64,000 nucleotides of DNA from Meandrina meandrites (GCA_963693305.1 OY855915.1:17194284-17258283), one strand, 5' to 3'. Numbered from the stretch's first letter, positions 47,737 to 60,523 are shown. Numbers and translations: made by a program. Notes: generated from the letters alone by a model not told the origin.

Positions 47737-50700
47737 CCCCCCCCACAGAAGGTCACTGGAAATTCCAAGGGGGAGGGGGGGTTAAACCCAGAAATTTCCG
47801 AGGGGTGGAGGGGGTTCACGGGCAGCTCCTTTTCCAGAGGGTGAAGAAACATGAAAAAAATAAACAACACATAATCGAAACGAAGCACGAAGAAATACTT
47901 ATGTACGTTGTTTTAAAACAAAAAATAAAGCTCCTATCCATCGAGATGAGGTTTACATCATAAGCTTTAATGTTTCTGTTTTTCATTCGAGTTTCCTAGC
48001 GCTTACTAGCGCGTACAAAGATGCTTCTTTCTTCGTGACCGAATCAAAATGGCGGACGTGACAGCAGAAACTCGTCCCAGACTCCCACTGGTGTCTTGTC
48101 TCAGAAGGCCTGGCTGCTAAGCTAGTGAAATTACTTTGGACGAACGTGAAAGATTTGCGATGTGATATAGATCGTTTTCACGTGACGTCATCAGGTACCA
48201 AAATCCAAAACTAAAGTGACACCATAGTTTTTATCCACATCAGGCATAAGAGGTACTAAAATTATATCTATTTGCAACTTTTCAGCTCAGTAGCTTCCTT
48301 CGTTTGAAAACCAGCGCAATTTGAATTTCAGTGTAATGGCGGTGCGTGACACGCAGTTACGATCGTGTTTGTCAAAAAATATACATTTATCTTGTGATTT
48401 TTAGCCATTTCAGAAGTTAAAGTAGCAGGAAATATGTTCATGCAAATGTTTGTTTGTCAAATACCGATGATCAGTGGCCTAGATGATCAAAGTAAGTTCC
48501 AGATGTTTACAGTATTTTCCGGCCGCCATATTGGTGTACCACGGATGTACACCAGTATGGCGAATCCATACTGGGCTCTGTAAATTTATGCAAAACATTT
48601 CGACGAATATCTAAAGTTTGGGACAGCGCACAGACCTAAAATTTGGAGAAATTACTTCTTTACTTCTCTCTTATAATATCCTATTTTCTTGAAATCATTC
48701 ACTCAATAGTTTTTCGATTATTTTTGTTGCGTGACAGTGAAAACGATCTATTGAAGGCGGCCGTTTATGAAGTTGCTGGAATCCTAAAAACAAAGCTTTA
48801 GTAGATTGTAAGACAGAATTTTAGATAAATAACCGGGCCAGCAAGGAATGTTGTAAGTTGCAATTTTTATTTACAGTATCGTTGCGTGCGTGAGACTTGA
48901 AAGTCTGAAACAACACTTCGCGGAAATTGTAACATATCTTCTAGTACGCAAAGTTAATGACTAACAGTGAAAGAAATAAAAAGGTCCAGGCTTTTAACAA
49001 ATTAAAAAATTATTCTAGCGGCGTTGAATGAAGTTTTGAAGCTACATGTTTACTTACTGATTTCTGATTTACAAGTGAAGATAAATATAACGCACGTATT
49101 AAACGTTTCTGCCGACTTTATTTAGTGTCCAAATGCTAAGGATACAACTAGATTGTTACAATCGCCCTACGTTTTAAAGTACGAAGCAATTTCGAATTTT
49201 CAAAGGGGTGATTAAAAATATTGGAAATTCCTGGGGGGTGGGGGGGGGGGGGTCCCCACAGACCGTCTGGAACGGAAATTCCTGGGGGGGAGGGGGGTGC
49301 AAAACAAAAAGCCTTCCATGGGGGGGGTATGGATATTTTCTGGAACTACACAATATAGAAAACTTACCAACGTTGAACAAACGCGCAATGTGAGCACAAG
49401 GAGCGATCATAGCAAAATGTTCACATGTACATCATGTCTTCTCGGGATACGAAAATCAAACGAACATTGCTTGAAAGTGGTTTTGGGTTGTTGGCGAAGT
49501 ACACGAGAAAAACCCGAATTACGGACACGCGTGTGCACAATAACATGGTGCCTTGGGCTCTATGAGCCACTAGGCACAAAAATGGCTTTTAAACATAAAG
49601 CGACCTTTAAACTTGCACACTGTAATTTGCATCACACTGTGATACAATACAAAATGTAACGTGTGAACAGTTATAGCTTATAGCTGAATGTTGGTCAAAT
49701 TAAATGTGCAGGGGAGCAATATATGGGAGGAGGGGGTCGTGTCAAGACACAACTTAATTTTGCATTTCATGAATCACAAGACAAAAAAAGTCATTTGATT
49801 TCAGGATTTTTATGCATACACTTTTCATGGAGTTACACTTTCTTCAATCATAATGTTCTACAAAATAATACTGTTCTACAAAATATCCATTCCCTCCCCA
49901 CAGAAGAGATTTGTCCTACGACACCTCCCCACTCCTCTAGAAATTCATATTTAGCTTCATACATTGCTTGACATTTTTGGGTCTTTGAAACCACCCTTCA
50001 TCCTGGAGAATTTCCAGTCCCTTCTGTGGAGGGAGTATGGATATTTCCTGGAACTGCACATTTGGCAAGGTCATGTTTCATGATTCGAGGACCACAAAAA
50101 TGGCCAACCACAGAATCTTGGAAACCCCCCCCCCCCCCCCCCCTCCCAATTGAAAACTTACAATGTGTTGTTTTTCTCAGTTGAAGGAGGTCACCGTGCT
50201 GTGATATTTGATCGATTTCAAGGTGTTAAACCTGACGTGACTGGGGAAGGAACTCATTTCCTTATTCCGTGGGTCCAAAGACCTATCATATTTGACATTC
50301 GTAGCAGACCAAGAAATGTACCTGTGATAACAGGAAGTAAAGGTACTGTTAGTGTAAAACTATTTGTTAACATTTGAACAGTAAGCTAATCTTTTTATAT
50401 AAAGTTGTTTTTATCGGTATTCCCTTTCAATAATCTCCTTTGCAAGCTAGTACAGACACACCTGAATATCATAACATTTTTTTCTCTTACAGATCTACAA
50501 AATGTTAATATCACTCTAAGAATCCTGTTCAGGCCACAGCCACAGATTTTACCCAAAATGTACATGAATCTCGGGGAAGATTATGACGAGCGTGTGCTTC
50601 CATCAATCACAACAGAAGTCCTCAAGGCTGTTGTTGTAAGTAGATCTGTGTTGTTTTCTAAACATTCACTAATAACACTTGCTTGCCTAGATAAGGCTAC

Positions 50701-53700
50701 TTGACTAGTGGAGATGTCAGTTTAAAAAAGTTAGATGTGATAAATTATGAAGATACTGCTCCCCCGGGGGGGGAGGGGGGGGGGGGCACTCCCATATACA
50801 GGTGTATGAGCTATATAGGTATGTGCTGCTGTGAGACGTATGGTTTTTAAGCAGTTTAGCCTGGCATAGGGTATAGAAATCAGAGGGTTGTGGTCTAGAA
50901 TAGGGTATCATTCGCCGGGAAACATGATAAGTGGTATGAAGAATCAAGTCCAGAATAGGAAGAGAAACTCGGAAGAGAAAGAGGCTTTCCTATATGTAAA
51001 TAAAATCATTGCAGCAATGTTGTTGGCAGCTGGTATTACATTAAAACCACTGATAGTGATGCAGTTCTAAAAAGAGCAAGTCTGGGATAGGGTAGGGATT
51101 TTAGGGTTGCAAAATCAGCTGAACTTGGTCTGGTATAGGGTAAGGGTTTTAGAGTCCCAGCAGCACATCCCCCCCCCTCCCCCACCCTGGGAGATATGCA
51201 TACTTACCGTCTTAACAGTTTTGTGTTTTGGGAAGTTTAGAAAGGTAATTAAATACAATTATCTACGGTAAACCATAAAAGCCCTCCTTCCATTTTGTCT
51301 GAGGAGAGCTGGCAACTGCACATATTCAGGCTAATTTTATGTGTGTGCCGGTATGGTTATCTTGGTGATGCACACAACTTCTGTAGAGGGTGGTACAGGG
51401 GTATTCTCGTGACGCGTGATAAGCTGATTTTATTTTCCGTGAAACGTGAATTTAATAAATTTATTCTTCGTGACCCGTGACCAGAAGGTTTTGCGTGACA
51501 CGTGAAGAGCTTGAATTAATAACCGATATTCGTGATTTCACCACTTTATTGACTTTATTTTGCGTGATTTTGAGATGCGAGTCCTCAAATGTGATCTCCG
51601 TATAATTATCGTAATGTCAAACACTCTTTGTAGAGTAAGAACAAGATAAAAGAGTATGTTTCTTTCTTATTTTTGTAATTTCTTAATCAATTTTGATTTC
51701 TTCAAATACTATTTGTAGCGTAAGAACAGGATAAAAGAGTACTTATTTTCATGATTCGGGAAAATCAAATTACAATATCCGTGATCCATGATTCGTTATT
51801 TTTTTCGTCTGTGAATCGTGCCAGAGACCCCCCTGTACGACCCTCTCTGTAGTTTTCATCCTAATAATGATGTTAATATCATTGCTTTACAGGCTCAGTT
51901 TGATGCTGGAGAACTCATCACACAGAGAGAAGTGGTAGGTGTTGTTGGCTTTGTATGTGACCGTAGTCTACTGTTTGTCAGCAGGGGCCATGATTTTGCA
52001 AAAGGAATTTCTTATGGAGGGGCTCAGTTTTGGGGTAAATTTCAAAACTGTTAATTAAGTGACTTGCATTTAAATGGAGTTTTGAGTCATAGACATTTCT
52101 TGCATACAAGGGTGTCATATAATTATAAGTCCTTGAAAGACTGAAAAAAGTCCCTCTCAATGTAAAACCCATAACTACAACAAAAGTGGTTTGAAGGCCT
52201 ACCCCCAACGTTATACATAATGTTATATGCTGATTTAGGAACTTAAAATAAACATTTTTAGTGGTCCCTCTTCCACAATTTAATGATGAAATCTTTGTGG
52301 ATAACAATTTTAGGGATTTTCAAAAGTTATAATAGAATCATCATTCAGATTTGGAATTTATTTGGAAATTATTAATTTCAATAACGCAGGTTTCTCAGAA
52401 AGTACAGGAGGAACTGACAGAGCGTGCTGCAAGCTTTGGACTAATTTTAGATGACATATCTCTGGTGAGAACAGATTTTTATGTTGTTGAAGAGTTCAAC
52501 TAAGATTTGTAATAATATCAACAACTATTGCCAACAATGGATTATTTTATGTGACAGTGGAACAAATTCTTTATAGATAAAAAAACACTTGTCTAATTAA
52601 AAAAACATTGCTTCCCATGGGACTAATTAAAAACGTTTCTTCCCTTGCATTTTTGAGAGTCATTATCAGAAAAAAGTTAGCCAAAGGAGCATCCTTGACA
52701 TGCCTTAAAAAGTGGCCCTTAATAGGCAGGTTGGTCAGGCCTGCACCCATCTTCAAAAAAAGTGGCTTTGCTTTAATACTACGAGAATGCCCTGTAGTGG
52801 ACCTGTGCTGTAAACAGGAAGTTCCACTATGAAGCAGGCCTGGTTACTCTAACTTATAAGTCGGAGCTTTTCAGATAACTAACAAAATTAGTAAGCCATT
52901 CTGACGACTGTTACTGACATTTTGGTTTCATGAGATTTTAGAGGATGTTTAGTTTAACAGGAAACTATGGCCCATATACAACATTTTGTATTTATATTTT
53001 ACTTTTCCTTCACTTAATATTAAATTTTGACAATAACGAAATAAATGTAGAAGGGCAAGCTAAGATAGATGTAGTAAAACTAATAAAAATAATAGCATTG
53101 CTATGAATGAGTGAATTTTACATTTGTGCCTTCAAATCTCTTCGTTTCAGACACATTTGACATTTGGCAAGGAATTCACAGAGGCTGTTGAAATGAAACA
53201 AGTTGGTGAGTGACAGTGACATCTCTTTTTTCAAAACGAAAAGATAATAAAACTACCTTAATATTATAGGAAATTAACGCTTCATGAAATTAACGCGAAT
53301 TTGGAAAATTCGCGTTAATTTAAGTCACGTTAATTTGTGTGAGCGTTAATTTCCGCGCCCTTAATTTAGTAGAGCTTTAATTTCCGCGCCATTAATTAAG
53401 TGGAGCGTTAACTTGGATTTTTTTGACCAATGTTTTATCAGGATGGAGATCCACCAGTATTGTTGGCACTGAAAAGAATGCTGGAAGTAGCGAGATTCGT
53501 TTGGGTTTTGGATTTTGTTAACTTATTAACAGTGTGTTACAATAAATTTGTTCCTGTTGTCTCTACAAGTTCCGTTTCTTTGTGTGTGGTCGCGTTAATT
53601 TTCTTCATTTTGAAATTTCAGCCCCTCTTTCGCGTAAATTTCCTTTATTGGAAAGAAATTTTTGGTTTACTTCGCGTTAATTTAAGTCGCGTTAATTTCC

Positions 53701-56006
53701 AATACCTTAATTAACACGAGCGTTAATTTCCTATAATAAGGTAAGCCTAACAGCAACTTACTGCTTTTCTCACATCTGTTTAACATAAAAATCAGTTGCA
53801 TATAGCTTTTAATCGCTGCAGAGTGAGCACAGTGAGTGAGCAGCAGCTAAAATATAAATTTATACAAACTTAAGATTTTGTCAGCTTTGCTGGCTTTTAA
53901 CCAGAATGCAGTGTGGGGTGATCAGAATGCACTGCTTTTTGGTGGAGCGTCACTTTTAGCTAAAGACACACAACACAAAGATCAAATTTTGGCGTGAATA
54001 CATACATGTAAAAGCCTGTCAAAGCTGCTGAGGTGTGAAATCCAGCAAGATTAGCACAAGGCAGTTTTCTTGGCAGGAAAATCTACTTCTCCTGAATGAC
54101 CAGAATGCACTTTTTTAGCCCTGGTTGCTAAACAAGTACTGCTTTCTAACTGAGAAATCACTATGTTGCGGATAGCATTGTTGGTTTTGTCAACACTTAA
54201 GATCAACTGAGAATTTTTTTCTCATTCGATTGATTTTTTTATTTTGTCACCTTGTAGCTCAGCAAGAAGCAGAACGTGCCAGATTTCTTGTGGAGAAGGT
54301 AAGTAAAGTCACTAATTGGAGCAAATGATTTACCTTGAACAGCATTTAGTAAGCCATGACATGCAATGTAATATGTAAACGACCAAGGAAAGGTGCTGTG
54401 ATCAGCACATTTGAACCCTGTTGGGGTTGTTGTAGCCTGTGAGCAGGCATTCTCGTCCCCATAGCCCTTTTCGTTTCTCTTAGCCGGCAGGGCCTTGGCA
54501 CAAGAAACGAAGGGCTCTGGGGACATGGGATTTTTGAATCAATTCGAATTTTTTTTTATTGGCCGTTTGAAACAAAGAAATCTTGAGCGGAAGTAAAAAG
54601 ACACCATGACTTTCTCATACATTCTTTTGAAATATCGTGACTGCATACATGAAGTCCGGAAGTCCTAGAATCTAGGACTGGAAATCCTTTGTCTCCAGAG
54701 CCCTTCGTTTCTCGTGCCAAGGACCTGCCAGCTAAGAGAATTGAAAAGGGCTATGGGGACGAGAATGGTAAGCAGGTTGGAGCGGCAGGACTTTCGGCAC
54801 CAGACTCATCCCTGCCAGATCGCTTGGCTTGTAGACTCACTCTTTGCCACTCGCATTTCTCATGTGTGTGATCCAAAGATTAGCCTGCTTGTAGGCTAGG
54901 GTTGTCATTGACTGCAAAACAGTAATTTTTCCGTTCTCTAAAATGGCTTTTGCAAGACAGAGAAGTGTCCAAAGCGTGGATCCTGGTGTGTGAAGCTTGC
55001 AATCCTCACATGAGGATGTTTGAGGCAAGAAAACCAGGTCTCTCTCCAGTCTCCCTCTCTGTTTTGACACTCCTGTTACACCTTCCATTCAAAGACCGTG
55101 CAACTTTGAGAAACATAGAACTGTTTGTGGAGTCCAGGGTTGTGTTTTTAGGGAAGACAGTGGAATCTAAAAGTGTTTCTTTCCACTCAAGATCATAAAT
55201 TACATGTTATGGTTCTAGACAAATTGTTGGGGCAACCCAGTGCTTTCAATAAGCACCGACGGCTGATGAAAAGTGTTGGCTATTTTGCTCAGAGAAGTCG
55301 GCTACTTCCCCTAAATTGAAGTAACAAGCTAAGAGAAAGATCCTTTCGAACCTTGTTGATGCAGTCGGCTACTCTATTTTAACCAGCTGCCTACTTAAAC
55401 TTTTATTGAAAAACCTGGCAACCCTGACAAAATAATAGAGAATCAATGACCTGAAATGAGCTAGCGTCTCTTTTAAGTACAAAAATACAACACAGTTATT
55501 GAAAAATGTCGCCAAATAGGGCTCTTCAGGACTCGCGGGCATTTTTTTTATTGCAAACAATACACATGTACTTACAATACCAATCGCTCTGTTTTAACAG
55601 TACTTGTACCACTTACAATGGAATACATGCACAATTTAGCTAGAGACATTTACATCACTTACAATACGGTTACTATTTTATACTATTTTCAGACTGGGAA
55701 TTACTGTAGCCCGTCTGTGTTGGTGTTCACTGTAGCTCAATAATTATTGACTATTATGTAAATGTTTGATTTATTTGTTTTCAGGCGGAGCAGTACAAGA
55801 AAGCGACTGTTATCAGGGCTGAAGGAGACGCTAAGGGAGCAGAACTGTTGGCGGAGGCTTTTAAAGAGGCAGGAGAGGGTCTTGTCGTTCTTAGGAAGAT
55901 GGAAGCTGCTGAGGAAATTGCTGATAAATTGTCTCATTCACGGAATGTTGCATACCTTCCCCATGGACAGAATATGCTGTTGAATTTGCCAGTAGGCCGT
56001 CAGTGA
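46848..56006 (+). CDS. PHB1: Prohibitin (PHB1 type)
   Basis: Forms ring complexes with its partner PHB2 in the mitochondrial inner membrane, where it supports cristae, m-AAA protease control and protein stability. Eight exons fit in phase: 46848-46935, 50181-50342, 50493-50635, 51893-51934, 52390-52464, 53151-53205, 54258-54298 and 55785-56006, giving 275 residues (human 272). Recognisable segments: an N-terminal hydrophobic anchor ([18 protein letters not shown]), [86 protein letters not shown], and a C-terminal helical region ending in GRQ. The SPFH domain is complete. An in-frame ATG 99 bases upstream lies next to the inferred RPS26 start site and is probably not used. Several introns hold MITEs. 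Confidence 0.96.
47705..47830. repeat. Poly-C/G-bearing repeat, TATCCATACCCC family
   Basis: GGTTCCAGAAAATATCCATA is followed by an 18-C run (47727-47744), then GGAAATTCCAAGGGGGAGG. The same phrases appear reversed at 49200-49345 (ending GGTATGGATATTTTCTGGAA). Confidence 0.6.
48170..48748. mobile_element. MITE (579 bp) with GATCGTTTTCAC ends and TA duplication
   Basis: GATCGTTTTCACGTGACG at the left and GTGACAGTGAAAACGATC at the right are inverted, each flanked by TA (48168-48169, 48749-48750). The interior has GGCCGCCATATTGGTGTACC. The relative at 39366-39951 has more diverged ends. TA flanks suggest Tc1/mariner-type mobilisation. Confidence 0.7.
49870..50056. mobile_element. Inverted-repeat element, TATCCATACCCC family
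   Basis: The left AAATATCCATTCCCTCCCCA to CAGAAG is mirrored by the right CTTCTGTGGAGGGAGTATGG to ATATTTCC. About 187 bases, no coding capacity. Confidence 0.65.
50760..51195. repeat. TAGGGTATGG-type repeat with G/C-rich ends in prohibitin intron 3
   Basis: Starts CTCCCCCGGGGGGGAGGG, has CACTCCCATATACAGGTGTA and several ATAGGGTA phrases, and ends with a C-rich block and ACCCTGGGAG. A relative of 58325-58500 and 5485-5925. Confidence 0.55.
51387..51844. mobile_element. AGGGT-end MITE (458 bp) with 8-bp TSD in prohibitin intron 3
   Basis: The left end AGGGTGGTACAGGGGTATTC is mirrored by the right end CCCCCCTGTACGACCCT. Flanks TTCTGTAG (51379-51386) and CTCTGTAG (51845-51852) match in 7 of 8. 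The body repeats CGTGAATTT and CGTGACCCGTGA phrases, as in 5996-6562. The right end sits only 48 bases from the exon 4 acceptor. Confidence 0.75.
54448..54767. mobile_element. MULE-like MITE (320 bp) in prohibitin intron 7
   Basis: The ends CATTCTCGTCCCCATAGCCC are inverted at the right over about 75 bases. GTGAGCAGG (54439-54447) and GTAAGCAGG (54768-54776) match in 8 of 9. Relative of 27555-27876. Confidence 0.75.
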
Positions 56007-58757
56007 GGCCACGGTAGAAACTAAAACAAAACAGCAACCGCAAGAGTTTAAGACTTGGTCAAGTTAAGAATTTTACCATACGATTTACAGCTGTAGGGAG
56101 ACTGCTTGTTACTTTGTTGTTTGACTTATATTTGACCTGAGAAAACAGGCATCCTTTAGCTAAGTAACCATTCACGCCTTTTGTAATAGAGACTTCTGAA
56201 ATCAACCTTAAATTTTTTTCCCACACTGATTGGTTAAGAAATCAATAAGAGAAACTTTGATGCTTCTTCATCAACTTCTGGTTTTCAGCTTGGATCTCAG
56301 ATATTTCTCTTGTGAGAGACGAAATGAATACACGACAAGAGATGGCTGTTTAACTAAGGCTTTTGTCTTAAGTTTAAGCTTGTCACATCCCTACAGGAAG
56401 ACCATTCAGTTTAAGTCATACCCAAAAAGGTCACAGTGTAAGATTGCACAATTTGTAATAAATTTACTGGCGAAAGTACATGTATCAGATTTTTAATGTA
56501 AATCTTTCGGTTATTTCCCGGCTACCCAATCCTAAACAAGTCACGAGTTCTCAATACCTGGCTCTTTACATTTGTGACGAACAGGAAATACCGCCTTTTT
56601 GTTTTTGTTTGTTTTTTTTGCGGCGCCACGATGCTAAATCTCCCTATACTTGCTAGAAAAACACTTTCTACACTAAAGCAAGACTTTGATGAAGATTCCA
56701 TGTTAAAATGTACAATAATTTACTTTGGGGGGTGCACTTAGGCAAAATCTGGACTTTATTTTTGAGTTATTTTTTCAAAAAAATGACTCTTAGTCGGCGC
56801 GATGGACCGTGTAGTCAGTCAGTCAGTCAGTCAGTCAGTCAGTGGAGTATGTTTGTATCTCACACCAATCAGGTTTGGGGTACTATCAGAACCAATGAAA
56901 TTGCAGTTTATAAAGGGGAAGTAATCTGACACAGTTGTAAGCGAGCGATTTCATTCGAAGATTTTCGATTTGTAGGAGGCGGAATCGTTGAGTTGTGAAT
57001 TAACCCCGGATTTGAAACGCTCGCCTGCTTACAACGCACACGCCGCCAGCAAAAGACCCAATACTACATTGTTATTAATTCTGATGTTAATACTGCGTCA
57101 TAAAAATGGCAAGGAATCTTCTTCAGAGTGTGTTGTGGCCTCTTGGTTTAAGGGTTTGTGACAAGGAGACTCCGTGTCGCCAACTGAAAAGCGCGATTAA
57201 TTTAATTAGTCTCTTTAGCGTCTTGCTCCGGCGATTAGCTGGCTCTCGCGCAAGTAGCTTTTATGTTTATACCTTAAACACACCACGTTTAGACATTTAA
57301 TTAACCGGTACGGGTGTTGACTTTAAAATGGTTTTGCTTTTAAAATTAACTACGATCGATAGCGGCAACAGGCTAGACTAAGAGCATGTCATTCCGTGAC
57401 AGTTTGATGACTAAAATTACTTAGTTCTTGTTCCTGTTTGTTGAATGAAAATTTACATTTACGACAGGAAACAAATACTCCAGGTGTACTACACTTTAAA
57501 AGCTTTCCTAAAAATATAGTTTTTGATTTGATTTGTTTATTACTTCGTTTATTACTTTTCGATTACTCAATGGACACATGGTGTTTTCAGAGGTCTTTTC
57601 AAGAAAAACAACAGTGTCATGTTACAAAAGTGAGATAAACAAAAGTGTCATGTTACGTTAGCGCTAACAGAATAAGCCATTTCGTGACATTTTGACAATT
57701 TAAAAATTGGTTCTTGTTTTTTTCTAAATGATAAAAATTTACTATTGAACGAAACAGTTTTGACGTAACAAATTGCACGTAAAAATTATTTTGTCTGCAA
57801 CATTTTTTTTTAAATGCCTCTTAGTCGTAGCAAGGGGCTACGTAGTTAGTGATGCACCATGCACAAATAGCTCAACCATCCCAACAGGACTAACACCCAG
57901 TCTTACCCCAAGCAACCCAATCAATTGAAAAAATAACTCCTGCACGCTTAGCGTGCCTATGTTTATCTTTGCTGAACTGTTCCGAGTTCTTCTTCTTGCT
58001 CCTTTTTCTTCCGTTTTTCTAGGCTTTCCTATTCTCGCTGCATCCTACTCTTCAGTTGCTTGTATCATCCTTGCTTCTGGCTGGAAATGTTCTGGTATTG
58101 CAGGTGTATTGGCCTGTTTTATCACAAATTTTGCAACAAACACTGAGACCATGGCAGTCAATATACAAAATGGAAAATCCTGTGGAAAGATCGATCAGTT
58201 GCAAATCACACAAGTGGTTCAATGACTGTTCCTCCAAATCCTGGAATAAGCCGAGTTCAGCACAACAAGGGAATTGAAAATTATTGCTCTTCCTTTCCGG
58301 TTCCAAACAAATGTAAGCAGGCGGGCATTGACCCGGGCACTCCCATATATGGGCTGTATAGGTATGTGCTGCGGGATAGGGTATGGTTTTTGAGGTTCTC
58401 GGTCCTTAAATAGAGTATGATTTTTGCTCCTTTTGGCATTGTGTCCCCGGTGTTAACCTTAGATAGTTAACTTAAATTCTATCAGCTAAAATAAAAGCCC
58501 TCGGGGGGGCGCATTGAGAATGCATGACTTGTTTGGAGCGACGTTTCATTAGTTTCTTTTAAACGAGAAACATGAGGTTGCTTTTTGTGAGCCATGCATG
58601 AATATTTGTATTGTCAAAAAGTCTATTTAACCTTTAAGCCAATTGACTTCTATTGTTCTCCACCCCTGAAAAGGATTCATGGAATCAACTTCCTCGATTG
58701 CTAGGAAAGCAGAGCATCGACACAGCCACAGAATGCCTTTCAACAGACGACTTTAGA
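56007..58757. other. Intergenic stretch after prohibitin
   Basis: Possible prohibitin AATAAA at 56457-56462. A CAGT tetranucleotide repeat lies at about 56813-56843. A minus-strand frame at 58306-58052 with spaced cysteines (CCKICDKTGQYTCNTRTFPA) is not recognised. A TAGGGTATGG-type repeat is at 58325-58500. Confidence 0.45.
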
Positions 58758-60523
58758 ATGTCTTCTATCGCAACAGCCGTCTTTAAAGCAACTATTGGCT
58801 TGCTGATCAATAAAGCCAGAGACACGGCAGCTGAAAAGCTGAAAGAAGGCGATGTAACAGATGAAAAGTTTCGCAGCTTGATCGTGAGAGAAATCGATCA
58901 GACCAACTCGAAGTTGGATGGATTGGCACGAAAAGATCTTCTTTCCAGTATTAGCGCCTTCAAGGAGGGAATCGCTATCCTGTTCGATGTCTTTAAACAA
59001 GCAAACAGAGGACTGAGGGAGACTGATGAAACGGGACTAGCAGCAGCCGAAGCAACAGCAGCTGAAACGAAAGATGTCACAGAAGTCGGCCTACGGCAGC
59101 CGTCAGCTTCAGCTCATGATCAAGCAGAAGCAGTATCCCTCGCCCACAAACTCGGCAACCTACGGCTTATCGACTTCGATGAGTCAAGCAAAGAGTTGTT
59201 GTCTGACGCAAAAGACAGATTCAAGGAAGCCCGCAGCAAAGCAAGAGATGCCTTTAGCAACGAAGCGTTGAACTCGCCTGATCGCATTCTGGCTATGATG
59301 GTTCGTGTCATGGCAACAATACTGGAGAAAGTTGACAATCCTGCGAACGCATTAACGCCTTGTAGAGTTTGTCTTGATCAGTTACACGCGCTGCCAGCCG
59401 TCAAGAAGAGCTTCAAAATCGCTTTAGCGAAAGGAATGAAGTCTCGCTTCGGACGGGATGAGCGTAAGGAGATTATCGCTGCCGTTTGTGACATTAATCA
59501 CGCCATCTTTGATGTCACGCACTTGTTGGAGCAGAGAACATTCATCCTTTGCGGGACCCAAGAATAACTGCAATTTATCAGCAAAGCGCACAATACATTG
59601 GATACTACCCTATGCAATGGTCATTTGGAATGGACATCTTCCACTCAGCGGGCGGTATCTGCACAAACACAAAAGGTCAGTTCATTGTTGGAGACTATCG
59701 CTATCGGGATGAAAACATAATAGTATTTGGCAGTGATGGCAACTTCCTTCATGCCGTGAAGGTTTGTGAGCCGGCCTTTTGTTGCGATGTAGCTACTGAC
59801 CAAGCTGATAATGTGTACGCGCTCTGTAAGGAACATTTTCGGGAGAAATGCCATGTGTGTATCTTCGACAAAGACAACAACATGCATAGCAGTTTTGTTG
59901 TTGATGGACTTGCAGCGTTTCGTCTTTTTGTAGTGGAAAAGAACTCTAAACAGGTGTTAGTGCTGGGTAAGCGGGAAACGTCTATTTGGCATATTGCGGC
60001 GAATATTTACGAGGTTGATGGAACTTTTGTTCGCAGACTTTTATGGCCCAATCAGTTTATGGGGGTACATTACCATGGCAGTGGCATCACTGCTTGTAAT
60101 GATGGCCGTGTTATGAAGCTCGACCGAGAGCGAGTTTACGTATTCAGTGCAGAGGGTGACGACTGTCAATACATGTTCAGTGTGGGCCAGGGATCAAATC
60201 AATCGAAGAATGCTGAAGCAATTCTCTTGGCAAATGAACACGTCATCATTGTTTCGATGATATACGATGATTCAATTTTTGAACCATCTTCGGACTTTGA
60301 CGTGTCAATATACACAAAAGATGGGAAGTTAGTATATAACTTTCCAATCAGTTCATGTTACCAGTATCGCGGTGGGGGGGGGGGGGGGGGGGGGGGGGAG
60401 GGGGTATTATACGATGGAAACTTGCGTTTAATACAAGAACGTTTGGGGTTATATTTGAAAGGAATATCGCGTTTGAACATTATTAGGTGCAAACATAACG
60501 ATATGAAGTCCTACAGTCATTAA
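58758..60523 (+). CDS. Helical-domain plus NHL-like beta-propeller protein, frameshifted
   Basis: ATG at 58758 (MSSIATAVFKATIGLLINKA) opens a 269-residue alpha-helical, Lys/Asp/Glu-rich region ending at TAA 59565-59567. A second frame, offset by -1 and open from 59513, carries the rest. Around 59568-60360 are about five NHL-like blades, for example GGICTNTKGQFIVGDYRYRD with IIVFGSDGNFL, and ITACNDGRVM. The two parts overlap by about 55 bases, and one missing base near 59515-59565 would join them; no intron fits. The frame then enters a 25-G run (60374-60398) and ends at 60523 without a clear last blade. NHL propellers bind protein or RNA; the helical part I cannot assign. I recall similar two-part proteins in coral gene sets, unverified. 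Pseudogene, assembly error and real truncation all remain possible. Confidence 0.72.
60374..60398 (+). repeat. 25-base poly-G tract inside the propeller frame
   Basis: The run encodes polyglycine in the propeller frame. Any error in its length changes the downstream frame, so the C-terminus of the gene is unreliable. Confidence 0.85.

Larger units (their letters stand above)
46936..50180. other. Prohibitin intron 1, rich in repeats
   Basis: Holds the TCCATACCCC family pieces (47705-47830, 49200-49345, 49870-50056), the TA-flanked element at 48170-48748 and a 19-C run at 50125-50143. No independent gene is supported. Confidence 0.5.

Noticed and set aside
53270..53745. CGCGTTAATTT-rich stretch in prohibitin intron 6 as a gene (94-residue frame at 53430)
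   Set aside because: The segment is a repeat of GCGTTAATTTCC phrases on both sides, with no conserved protein pattern.
58052..58306. Minus-strand Cys-containing frame as a zinc-finger gene
   Set aside because: Cysteine spacing fits no family I recognise and no neighbouring exons are apparent; left as unassigned.
58653..58757. Upstream extension of the helical/NHL protein from a TTG
   Set aside because: Not an ATG, and the paralogue aligns from the ATG at 58758.
59513..59567. Programmed -1 ribosomal frameshift joining the two halves
   Set aside because: No X XXY YYZ slippery heptamer is visible in the overlap; a lost base is simpler.
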